A DNA stretch of 6,176 nucleotides from an uncultured Clostridia bacterium (GCA_946061315.1 CAMGRB010000093.1:1-6176), one strand, 5' to 3'. Shown: positions 1 to 5,794, numbered from the stretch's first letter. Notes: generated by a model from the letters alone, not told the origin. Numbers and translations are program-made.

Positions 1-35
1 ATGTATATTATATTTCAAAATATATTACGGGACAC

Positions 36-56
36 AAAAAAACAAAGCTCCTTGTT
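36..56 (-). terminator. Weak intrinsic terminator closing the RadC-like transcript
   Basis: Read on the minus strand, a short stem (AACAAG pairing with CTTTGTT, one bulged T, loop GAG) runs straight into seven T residues (plus-strand A run at 36-42). It lies downstream of the RadC-like gene and the small ORF after it, where a terminator would be expected. The stem is short and GC-poor, so strength is uncertain. Confidence 0.4.
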
Positions 57-111
57 ATTACTTTGATAAATTTTACAATGTACAATGTTCAACCGCTCGT
101 TATTTTTATTT

Positions 112-213
112 TTAATGGAACTTATTTTTAATTAGATTTTTGGTTAAAAATTCAAAACAATCGACTAAATCTATATCACCAAAATCCCTACTTGAGCTTA
201 TATCATTTTTCAC
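112..213 (-). CDS. Possible 33-aa small protein downstream of the RadC-like gene
   Basis: A short open frame begins with GTG at 213, 17 nt after the stop codon of the RadC-like gene, and ends with TAA at 112. The predicted peptide is 33 residues, with an acidic middle (DFGDIDLVDCFEF) and a basic tail (KNLIKNKFH). I recognise no family. The upstream Shine-Dalgarno match is poor (only a GAG about 8 nt before the start), and the region is so AT-rich that a frame of this length could arise by chance. It may be a real co-transcribed small gene, the remnant of a longer one, or nothing. It is listed because it follows closely on the same strand and precedes a terminator-like hairpin. Confidence 0.22.
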   Translation of the reverse strand: MKNDISSSRDFGDIDLVDCFEFLTKNLIKNKFH

Positions 214-230
214 GTTAGAATCTCATACTT

Positions 231-1034
231 TTATTTCAAGGGAAATTGATGTTTTGCGATTTCTATTTCGGTAATTGTGGCAGGCATATTGCGCCATATT
301 ATATCTTTTGCCTTTGCAATAACGGATTCCATATCCGATTGATTATAAATGAACAGATCTAATACCTTTATACCTAATATTTCGGAATTTTTTAAAAATA
401 TTAAAGCTCTATCAAATATTTCTTGATTATAATTTGTAAAACCGTCTTGTGGGTTAAATCCGACTACAACATAAGCGCAATCAACCTCAAGAAGTTTTTT
501 AAAAAGCTTAGCTCTAAATTGTTCTTTGGTTTCCACAATCCTTTCAATCGTTTCTTCAGAAAGCAAATTCATTTGCGAATCATAGCATAATGCGCAAAGT
601 GTTTCATTCTTATTGTTGCCAACAAGGGTAATCAACCGATTTTTAATTTCTCGTTCGTTATAACCCAAAATCGAATTACCCAACTCAAATTTACGACTAT
701 TTATCTTTTTAGCTATTGGAACAATGATTGTCAAAAATAATGCGGTTGTATTAGTTATACCTTCAAATTTGCAAAGATCGTTTTCAGTAGCGTCAAGAAC
801 TCCCGCCAGGTCGATAAAGCTTTCTATCAATAAATTTTCATTTCCGTTTAACTTTCTCGTAGGATTAACAAAGAACAAGAGATATTCCAAGAGTTCACTT
901 TCACTAAGGCTATCGACTCCCTCTCTTCTTATTTGTTGACATAACGCGTCCCGCCTTTCTTTTGCACTTTCGGCAACTTTCCCCTTATGCTCATTATTCA
1001 AATTCTCTTGTTTGTCCCGCCTTTTTATATCCAT
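231..1034 (-). CDS. RadC-family (JAB/MPN) protein with a degenerate metal-binding motif
   Basis: A 267-residue protein with the RadC/UPF0758 layout. After a charged N-terminal tail, residues about 28-115 match the RadC N-terminal region: SLSESELLEYLLFF, then a helix-hairpin-helix-like DLCKFEGITNTTALFL. Residues about 125-235 match the JAB/MPN fold (NETLCALCYDSQMNLLSEE, then AKLFKKLLEVDCAYVVVGFN, ending GIKVLDLFIYN). In active-type RadC proteins the core reads HNHPSG followed by a Ser and an Asp. Here the aligned stretch is GFNPQDG (192-198), so both histidines and the later Ser/Asp ligands are gone, and zinc-dependent isopeptidase-like chemistry is very unlikely. RadC biology is itself poorly defined, and such genes are common on mobile elements (family knowledge). 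Start choice: an in-frame ATG exists at 1082, but the ATG at 1034 has a good Shine-Dalgarno (AAAGGA, 6-nt spacing) and sits just downstream of a promoter-like sequence. Composition is AT-richer than the operon to the right. Confidence 0.82.
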   Translation of the reverse strand: MDIKRRDKQENLNNEHKGKVAESAKERRDALCQQIRREGVDSLSESELLEYLLFFVNPTRKLNGNENLLIESFIDLAGVLDATENDLCKFEGITNTTALFLTIIVPIAKKINSRKFELGNSILGYNEREIKNRLITLVGNNKNETLCALCYDSQMNLLSEETIERIVETKEQFRAKLFKKLLEVDCAYVVVGFNPQDGFTNYNQEIFDRALIFLKNSEILGIKVLDLFIYNQSDMESVIAKAKDIIWRNMPATITEIEIAKHQFPLK

Positions 1035-1040
1035 TGACTT

Positions 1041-1046
1041 TCCTTT
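1041..1046 (-). promoter_or_regulatory. Ribosome binding site fixing the RadC-like start at 1034
   Basis: The minus strand reads AAAGGA, then six bases, then ATG at 1034. The in-frame ATGs at 1067 and 1082 lack a comparable match, so this site decides for the 267-aa form. Confidence 0.6.
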
Positions 1047-1065
1047 AAAATAAAATAATAAATCC

Positions 1066-1095
1066 ATTTTATCATATACCATCCACGCATTTCAA
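1066..1095 (-). promoter_or_regulatory. Candidate sigma-A-type promoter for the RadC-like gene
   Basis: On the minus strand TTGAAA (1095-1090) is separated by 18 nt from TAAAAT (1071-1066). Transcription would begin about 25 nt before the ATG at 1034, leaving room for its ribosome binding site. Other AT-rich pairs upstream are also possible, such as TTCAAT and TTTAAT with 17-nt spacing. Confidence 0.4.
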
Positions 1096-1157
1096 CATAT
1101 TAAACCTATTTAACTAAATACATTGAAAAAAATATAACAATCGGAAAAAATGTTTTA

Positions 1158-1225
1158 CGATGATATGCACCTTCGATGATGACATACGCCTACGGCGATG
1201 ATATGCCATTGCTTTCGCAATGGAT
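1158..1225. repeat. Array of small hairpins joined by GATGATATG-like linkers
   Basis: Three hairpin units are separated by near-identical linkers (CGATGATATG, GATGATGACATA, CGATGATATG). Unit 1 (GCAC-CTTC-GATG) is imperfect. Unit 2 is CGCC-TAC-GGCG (1187-1197). Unit 3 is CCATTGC-TTTC-GCAATGG with a perfect 7-bp stem (1206-1223). The mixture of constant linker and changing stem is the notable pattern: stems differ in sequence but keep pairing. I have an impression of similar hairpin strings in other clostridial genomes, but cannot confirm it here. Function is unknown; it could be an RNA structure, a mobile-element remnant or a processing or terminator accessory. Confidence 0.55.
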
Positions 1226-1269
1226 AAAAAATTACTGCAGAAAAGGTATTCTTTTCTGCAGTATTTTTT
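1226..1269. terminator. Strong symmetrical (bidirectional) intrinsic terminator
   Basis: A perfect 11-bp stem, CTGCAGAAAAG (1235-1245) and CTTTTCTGCAG (1251-1261), closes a 5-nt loop. An A-rich run lies on the left (1226-1231) and a T run on the right (1264-1269), so either strand yields a hairpin followed by U residues. It would stop leftward transcripts that read past the STAS gene at 1503, insulating the RadC-like gene. Confidence 0.75.
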
Positions 1270-1402
1270 GTGAGTAATTAATGAAAAAGATACAAAATTG
1301 AAAGCGGATTAGTGGGTTCAAAAACGGATGATTTTTACCAAAGCGGTTTCAATTATAATGAACGGTGGAAATTATCCATTCGAATGTACGTAAGATAACG
1401 AA

Positions 1403-1436
1403 ACAAGGCGCCTTTCCGATCGAAAACGCCCTTTGT
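1403..1436 (-). terminator. Terminator-like stem-loop downstream of the partner-switching operon
   Basis: On the minus strand ACAAAGGGCG pairs with CGCCTTGT with two single-base bulges. The stem encloses a nearly palindromic TTTTCGATCGGAAA that can extend it. A short T-rich stretch (TTTCGTT) follows the right arm. It lies about 65 nt past the STAS stop codon and is probably the first or second termination site of the operon. Confidence 0.45.
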
Positions 1437-1460
1437 GTGCGTACGATTTCTTTCCGAGCT

Positions 1461-1495
1461 GCTTTTGAGTGCAACTCCAATGGAGTTCTCAAAGC
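1461..1495 (-). other. Two-tier stem-loop just after the STAS stop codon
   Basis: The inner stem AACTCC/GGAGTT (1473-1478 and 1482-1487) closes a 3-nt loop. An outer stem pairs GCTTTGAG with CTCAAAAGC across small internal loops. It begins 7 nt after the stop at 1503. No U tract follows on the minus strand, so it may protect the 3' end of the mRNA or help the hairpin at 1403-1436, and is not a classical terminator on its own. Confidence 0.45.
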
Positions 1496-1502
1496 GTTCA
1501 CC

Positions 1503-1796
1503 TCATTCAATCGTTAAGATATCCGAAAAACCCGTAATATCAAACACTTCCCGAACGTCATTCGAGACGTGGATCAACTTGAGTCCCGCTTTATGCGCCA
1601 AAACCTTTTGCGTTTTGAGAATTACGCGCAGTCCGGCGGAAGAAATATAATCCAGTTTTTCCATGTCCAACACAAGCGATTCCGCACTGGAAAGAGCGGC
1701 GGATATTTCCGTTTCCAACTCGGGTGCCGTTACGGTGTCCAACCTTCCGATAAGGGCAAGGGTTTCATTGTTTCTCTTTTCAATTTTAAGACTCAT
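1503..1796 (-). CDS. STAS-domain anti-anti-sigma factor (RsbV/SpoIIAA type)
   Basis: A 97-residue single-domain STAS protein, about the usual length for RsbV or SpoIIAA. In this family the unphosphorylated protein binds an anti-sigma kinase and frees its partner; the kinase phosphorylates a serine to end this, and a PP2C-type phosphatase restores it. Visible signatures are GRLDTVTAPELE (17-28), LVLDMEKLDYISSAGLRVIL (41-60) and VFDITGFSDIL (84-94). Ser53 aligns with the phosphorylated serine. The preceding residue is Ser52 where RsbV/SpoIIAA have Asp, a common variation in clostridial and Bacteroidetes relatives. The start has a plausible ribosome binding site (GGATAGG, 8-nt spacing). The gene lies 126 nt after the HD-STAS-kinase gene, with no convincing promoter between, so it is probably the last gene of the operon. 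It resembles the STAS domain of that fusion protein (both carry YISSAGLRV and FD-TGFS) and is its likely paralogue. Confidence 0.9.
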   Translation of the reverse strand: MSLKIEKRNNETLALIGRLDTVTAPELETEISAALSSAESLVLDMEKLDYISSAGLRVILKTQKVLAHKAGLKLIHVSNDVREVFDITGFSDILTIE

Positions 1797-1922
1797 AATA
1801 AATACCTATCCATCGTATTGAATCACATTCATACGTCCTATAACGATGCCTACTTTCACGCTGCAAGAAAGCTGAAGAACGAAAGCTTTTGTCGGCTTTG
1901 ATAGATCTGTTTCCCTTCCTAC

Positions 1923-3653
1923 TTACTCATGGAGCATCTCTTCTTTCTCTACAAACGGAATCAGCTTTTCACGGAGCAAACCCAACGCCTTCTTCCTCAT
2001 TTCTTCGCCCCAACGATTCCCTTTCAGCATACTCGTGCAACAACGGAACCATGCCAAAGGATGCAACCACTTGACTTCGGGATTTGTTTTCTCGGCTTCT
2101 TCCACGGTGTCGCACCCGAAATAGCCGCGGAAAAACTTTTCGTAAATTTCCTTAACGGTTGCCGTCGGCATTTTGTAAAAGGCATTGTATTCCTCCTGTT
2201 CCGATGAAGCGTATATCATCGAAAACAGGATTCTTGAAATATCGAACATGGGAGTTCCAGTGCTGAGCTCGCCCATGTCAATGAGACAACATTCTCCGTT
2301 CTGCACCATGATATTATTGATATTCAAATCTCCGTGCAAACAGGTATCACCGTCCGGTACGAGATCTAAGAACCGATGCAGATAGTTTCTTTCTTCCTCG
2401 GTAATCCCCGTGATATTTTTGATATCCGCACGATTTGCTTCTTTAAAGGAAGGAATTTCCGGGTCCTTGGTACGTATGGAATGAACTTGTTTACAGATGT
2501 CTACATACAAACCTGCGTATTCGTCGAGTTTTGCGTTTTCCGAGCGCATAAGTTCCCCGAGAGTTTTAGCCTTGATCAGCTCGTACACCACGCCCTTTCT
2601 GCCGTTTGCCTCGACGATATCATAGGAAATTGCCGTCGGGATTCCCATCACGAACGCCTTCTTGGCGAGAGCTTTTTCATGTTCGATAAATTTCGTATCG
2701 GTATTGTCGTAATACAGCTTGATGATAGTCTCGTCGTCAATACGAAAACACTCGCCGCACGCGCCTCTCCCGATCACCTCACAGCCGTCGATGGAAATCG
2801 TACGCGCCGCGGGTACGATCTCCATAATTTCCGAAAAACCCGTGACGTCAAATATATTCATTACGTCAGAGCTGACCCCTATAATTTTGAAAATCTTCTT
2901 TCCGCAACGTTTTTTAAGACTTAACAACACGCGTAAACCTGCGCTCGAAATATATTCCAGTTCTGCGGCATTGATGACAACACCCTCTGTGTCGCCGGGA
3001 GCAACCGCCAAAACGTCTCCAAACTGTTGCGCATTGACAGAATTGATGCTTCCATCCACGCTCACGTAAGTCATATTGTCTTTAATTTCCATTTTTGCAT
3101 TCATTGATGTTCTCCTCCTTTTATTAAATACTCTTTCGACTGTTGCTTTCAATTCATCATACATTTTCAGGTCCGAAAGTCGGGCAAATCTGTCCACGTA
3201 CTCACGATAAAGCCATTCTTGTTTTTCCCTGCCATATTGAAATTGGCTCCAGACCGATTCGCCACTCTCCGCAAGATTGCTCTCTACGTCACAGATATTG
3301 GCGAGTTTATCGGCACACACCAGCATGGCACATTTCCTGTCACAGGATGCAATGGCGTCCAAAGTCGACCTTTTTCTCTCCTCCCACGAAAGACTTTTAT
3401 CCTCCGTATCGAAAAGGACGATCCTAAGCACTTCCTCGCCAAATTGATGGACGATCTCTTCGGGCGCAACTCCGCCGTCCTCAATCGTGTCATGCAAAAG
3501 ACCTGCACAAATCAAATCGTCGTCCGCACCGTTCCTTGCCAACACATTGGCAACGGAAAACGGATGCACGATATATGGTTTTCCATCCTTGCGCTTTTGG
3601 TGACCGTGAACCTCAAGCGCAAACAGAAATGCTTTTTCTATCTTATTAGTCAT
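1923..3653 (-). CDS. HD (MESH1/SpoT-like hydrolase) - STAS - APH-like kinase fusion protein
   Basis: A 576-residue cytoplasmic protein with three domains. (1) Residues 3-178: RelA/SpoT/MESH1-type HD domain, with HQKRKDGKPYIVHP (metal His30), LLHDTIEDG (His54-Asp55, catalytic Glu58-Asp59) and CADKLANI (Asp115, Asn119). All expected hydrolase residues are present and there is no synthetase domain, as in small alarmone hydrolases. (2) Residues about 184-285: STAS domain, YISSAGLRVLL, with Ser237 at the phosphorylation position. (3) Residues about 290-572: APH/choline-kinase-like domain, similar as I recall to TIGR02172, with a glycine-rich GRGACGECF (295-303), Lys312, catalytic HGDLNINN (His440, Asp442, Asn447) and LIDMGE (Asp459). 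Start: GTG at 3665 overlaps the previous stop but has no ribosome binding site. ATG at 3653 follows GAGG at 6-nt spacing and is preferred. The link between HD and STAS contains a translated Shine-Dalgarno, so a 393-aa STAS-kinase form starting at 3104 is likely too. ppGpp as substrate is inferred from motifs only; the kinase substrate is unknown. Confidence 0.85.
   Translation of the reverse strand: MTNKIEKAFLFALEVHGHQKRKDGKPYIVHPFSVANVLARNGADDDLICAGLLHDTIEDGGVAPEEIVHQFGEEVLRIVLFDTEDKSLSWEERKRSTLDAIASCDRKCAMLVCADKLANICDVESNLAESGESVWSQFQYGREKQEWLYREYVDRFARLSDLKMYDELKATVERVFNKRRRTSMNAKMEIKDNMTYVSVDGSINSVNAQQFGDVLAVAPGDTEGVVINAAELEYISSAGLRVLLSLKKRCGKKIFKIIGVSSDVMNIFDVTGFSEIMEIVPAARTISIDGCEVIGRGACGECFRIDDETIIKLYYDNTDTKFIEHEKALAKKAFVMGIPTAISYDIVEANGRKGVVYELIKAKTLGELMRSENAKLDEYAGLYVDICKQVHSIRTKDPEIPSFKEANRADIKNITGITEEERNYLHRFLDLVPDGDTCLHGDLNINNIMVQNGECCLIDMGELSTGTPMFDISRILFSMIYASSEQEEYNAFYKMPTATVKEIYEKFFRGYFGCDTVEEAEKTNPEVKWLHPLAWFRCCTSMLKGNRWGEEMRKKALGLLREKLIPFVEKEEMLHE
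3114..3120 (-). promoter_or_regulatory. Internal Shine-Dalgarno for a second start (ATG 3104) inside the fusion gene
   Basis: The minus strand reads AAGGAGG, then nine bases, then ATG at 3104, in frame with the long ORF. It is the best ribosome binding site in the window. It lies exactly at the boundary between the HD and STAS domains, where the long frame reads it as Lys-Arg-Arg-Arg. The internal product would be 393 residues, STAS plus APH-like kinase, ending at 1923. The two other frames hold stops right here (TAATAA just upstream, and TGA overlapping the ATG). This suggests two formerly separate genes that became joined. Confidence 0.7.
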
Positions 3654-3661
3654 ACGTCGCC

Positions 3662-5662
3662 TCACTTGACGTCAAACGCAACGGTCAGTTTGTTCTTTCC
3701 CATCGCATTTTCATATTGAATGTCCGAAGCCAGTTTCTTGACCATAAAGATTCCCAAGCCCCCGATGTCGCGCTCTTCGACGGCAAGGGTTACGTCCGGC
3801 TCTTGAGCGGTGGTAGGATCATAAGGTATGCCGTCATCCTCAAACAAAAGCGACAATTTTTTTTCATTTCCCGTTACCGTAATCCCGGCATTTTTCGCCT
3901 GACTGTAATAAACGATATTGGAATATATCTCGTCAACCGCAAGCTGCACCTTGTTTGCGACTTTCATCGGAACTTCCCATTCTTTCAAGGTGTTTTCAAT
4001 GAACTCCGTGATCGTTTTGATGGAAGCCTTATCGGGTACCCCCGAAATCTCCGCTCTTTTGTCTTTCTGATTGAATTTGACGCACAGCATGGTGATATCG
4101 TCAAACTGTTCTGCCCCTCCGACAAAAGCGTCTAAATCGGCTTTAATTGCAGGAAGAAGCTCGGAAGGCGTCTTCTCGCTGTTTTGCATGAGCACTTTGC
4201 CCAGTCTCGCCATACCGTATTGCTCGTTTTTGCCGTTCATTGCTTCCGGAATGCCGTCGCTGTATTGGAAAATCTTATCACCGGGCTCGAGCTGTACGCT
4301 ACCGCTCTTATAACGGATTCCCTCCATACCGGCAAGGACAAAGCCCGATTTGACTTTGAACGGTTCATACGTCCCGTCCTTGCGACAAAGGAACGGCGTC
4401 TCGTGGCCTGCGTTTACGTAGCGAAGTTCTCCCGTTTTCAGATTCAACACACCCTCGAATGCCGTAATGAACATTTCTTCGCTGTTTGAAGAACAAAGAA
4501 TGTCGTTGACCTCGGTAAAAACTTCGCCAAGATCGTCGTGGAGCCCGGTATGATCCTTGATAAGCGTTTTCCCAATCACCATGAACAGCGCGGCAGGAAC
4601 GCCCTTTCCCGAAACGTCGGCAACGACGAAGGCAAGGTGGTCATCGTCCACCATAAAGAAATCGTAGAAATCGCCGCCCACCTCTTTGGCGGGGTCCATC
4701 GTGGCGTAAATATCAAACTCGTCCCGATTCGGGAAGGGAGGGAAGATACAAGGTAGCATGGAGGTCTGAATCTTTGCCGCCACGTCAAGCTCGGCTCCGA
4801 TACGTTCCTTTTCCGCGGTGACGGTCTCCAGCTTTGAAATATACGCCCCTATCTCATGGTACATTTTTGAGAAGGAATCCGCGAGATCCTTGATCTCATC
4901 GTTATTTTTTACAACGATTTCGGGCGCGGTTCCGTCTTCCAGATGCTCTACCATACCCAGCGAGGCTTCGTTCAACTGCCTTATGGGCATGACGATGCGG
5001 CGTCTCATGTAAATAATCCAAAGAATTCCGCTTACGACGGCAATCAGCGTTTCAAGGAGTATAATCTTGACGATATAATTCACTTTTGCTGAATTCAAAA
5101 GATCCATATCCTTCACGACGCCGACGAGAGCGACTACGTTTCCGCCGTCCTCCTTGATTGGATATACGCTCGTGGTGTATCCCTTTCTTTCGTACATGAA
5201 GTTGTGATAATTTGAGCCTCCTTTCAAGATAGAATCATAGGCGTTCAGAATTTCCTCGCTGGCTGTATCTCGATATCCGATGTCATATGGAGTAAATCCG
5301 CTTTTTTTACTGACAACATTGTATATGTATTCTCTCTCTTTGGAGTCGGTATGTAATTTTGCAACATATATGACACTGCAATCCTCCGCGTCCGCCGTGT
5401 GCTGGAGCTGTTCTCGAATTGCATTATACTCATCATCTGCTGTTTTGTTTTCCAGATATTTGTCAAGCTCCCCTGCGTCAATGCCGAGAGCTACATATTC
5501 CGCAATGCCGTTTGCGATGTCCGTATACTGCTCTTTGAGTACATCTGCAAATTCAAAATAACCGACGATTCCGATCGCAGCAGACAAAAGCATGATCAGT
5601 CCGATCAAGGCATTAAAAATAGGACGTATCAAGGATCTCGTAAATTTTCGTTTCTGTTTCAT
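3662..5662 (-). CDS. Membrane sensor with SpoIIE/RsbU phosphatase and RsbW-like kinase domains
   Basis: A 666-residue inner-membrane protein. Residues 1-14 are basic (KQKRKFTRS). Segment one (about 15-35) and segment two (about 196-218) span the membrane and enclose a roughly 160-residue extracytoplasmic domain of Cache-like size. A HAMP-like linker follows (MPIRQLNEA..., about 224-275), then a short coiled coil (KLETVTAEKERIGAEL). The PP2C-type SpoIIE/RsbU domain (about 315-532) has GGDFYDFF (Asp331), ADVSGKG (Asp349) and DDITML (Asp521-522). The C-terminal HATPase (about 545-666) has LAVDEIYSN (Glu578, Asn582), EDDGIPYDP and GGLGIFMVKK, as in RsbW/SpoIIAB anti-sigma kinases. One chain therefore carries both the activity that should dephosphorylate STAS proteins and one that may phosphorylate or bind them. 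Start: an upstream in-frame TTG at 5683 is possible, but ATG 5662 has GGAG at 8-nt spacing. It is first in the operon; the next gene starts 8 nt after its stop. Confidence 0.9.
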   Translation of the reverse strand: MKQKRKFTRSLIRPIFNALIGLIMLLSAAIGIVGYFEFADVLKEQYTDIANGIAEYVALGIDAGELDKYLENKTADDEYNAIREQLQHTADAEDCSVIYVAKLHTDSKEREYIYNVVSKKSGFTPYDIGYRDTASEEILNAYDSILKGGSNYHNFMYERKGYTTSVYPIKEDGGNVVALVGVVKDMDLLNSAKVNYIVKIILLETLIAVVSGILWIIYMRRRIVMPIRQLNEASLGMVEHLEDGTAPEIVVKNNDEIKDLADSFSKMYHEIGAYISKLETVTAEKERIGAELDVAAKIQTSMLPCIFPPFPNRDEFDIYATMDPAKEVGGDFYDFFMVDDDHLAFVVADVSGKGVPAALFMVIGKTLIKDHTGLHDDLGEVFTEVNDILCSSNSEEMFITAFEGVLNLKTGELRYVNAGHETPFLCRKDGTYEPFKVKSGFVLAGMEGIRYKSGSVQLEPGDKIFQYSDGIPEAMNGKNEQYGMARLGKVLMQNSEKTPSELLPAIKADLDAFVGGAEQFDDITMLCVKFNQKDKRAEISGVPDKASIKTITEFIENTLKEWEVPMKVANKVQLAVDEIYSNIVYYSQAKNAGITVTGNEKKLSLLFEDDGIPYDPTTAQEPDVTLAVEERDIGGLGIFMVKKLASDIQYENAMGKNKLTVAFDVK

Positions 5663-5695
5663 ATATTGTTCTCCGTTTTGCAAGTACGATGGCTT

Positions 5696-5794
5696 TTATA
5701 ATTCCGCATGAACCTCCCACAAGCCATCCACATTCTTTTCGCTCTTGAATGACTTCGTAAAGGCGGAAACGATCTTTCTACCCATTTCGTCCAT
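5696..5794 (-). CDS. Possible 32-aa leader small protein ahead of the sensor phosphatase
   Basis: An ATG frame of 32 codons (second in-frame ATG at 5785) ends with TAA at 5696, 33 nt before the start of the sensor gene. It lies wholly inside the predicted leader of the operon mRNA. The peptide reads like real protein: a basic first half (GRKIVSAFTKSFKSEK), then NVDGLWEVHAEL. I recognise no family. The Shine-Dalgarno match is weak (GGA a few bases before ATG 5785), and the first ATG overlaps a TATAAT hexamer. It could be a small regulatory protein, a leader peptide coupled to the next gene, or a remnant. Confidence 0.3.
   Translation of the reverse strand: MDEMGRKIVSAFTKSFKSEKNVDGLWEVHAEL

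Larger units (their letters stand above)
1096..1502. other. Non-coding junction between the partner-switching operon and the RadC-like segment
   Basis: No supported gene lies in this stretch. It holds, left to right, AT-rich leader sequence (1096-1150), a three-unit hairpin array (about 1158-1225), a symmetrical CTGCAG terminator (1226-1269), a stretch without clear features (1270-1402) and two further stem-loops (1403-1436 and 1461-1495). A plus-strand TATAAT at 1354-1359 has no good -35 partner and no plus-strand gene behind it. Base composition changes visibly across this junction, being AT-rich on the left. Confidence 0.6.

Noticed and set aside
52..87. Plus-strand promoter-like TTGTTA-16-TACAAT and tandem TACAATG repeat
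   Set aside because: There is no plus-strand gene downstream, and such matches are expected by chance in sequence this AT-rich.
1035..1082. Longer N-terminus of the RadC-like protein from ATG 1082
   Set aside because: There is no Shine-Dalgarno at 1082, the extra residues (MDLLFYF...) do not fit the family, and a promoter-like -10 lies within this stretch; ATG 1034 has a good site.
1158..1225. CRISPR-like array
   Set aside because: The constant parts are only about 9-12 bp and the variable parts are self-complementary hairpins, unlike CRISPR repeats and spacers; no cas gene is present.
2376..2924. Long plus-strand open frame (182 codons) opposite the fusion gene
   Set aside because: It is antisense to a well-supported gene with recognisable domains, its peptide resembles no family, and it is open only because of codon use on the other strand.
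3654..3665. GTG start overlapping the previous stop for the fusion gene
   Set aside because: No ribosome binding site precedes it, whereas GAGG is correctly placed for ATG 3653.
3666..3675. Perfect 10-bp palindrome TTGACGTCAA
   Set aside because: It lies in the last codons of the sensor gene and follows from the codons for Phe-Asp-Val-Lys; no second copy or promoter nearby suggests an operator.
3219..3719. Plus-strand open frame of 166 codons across the gene junction near 3660
   Set aside because: It begins with TTG without a ribosome binding site, lies opposite two conserved genes, and has no recognisable domain.
5663..5683. TTG start adding seven residues to the sensor phosphatase
   Set aside because: The extra codons overlap the GGAG ribosome binding site that serves ATG 5662.
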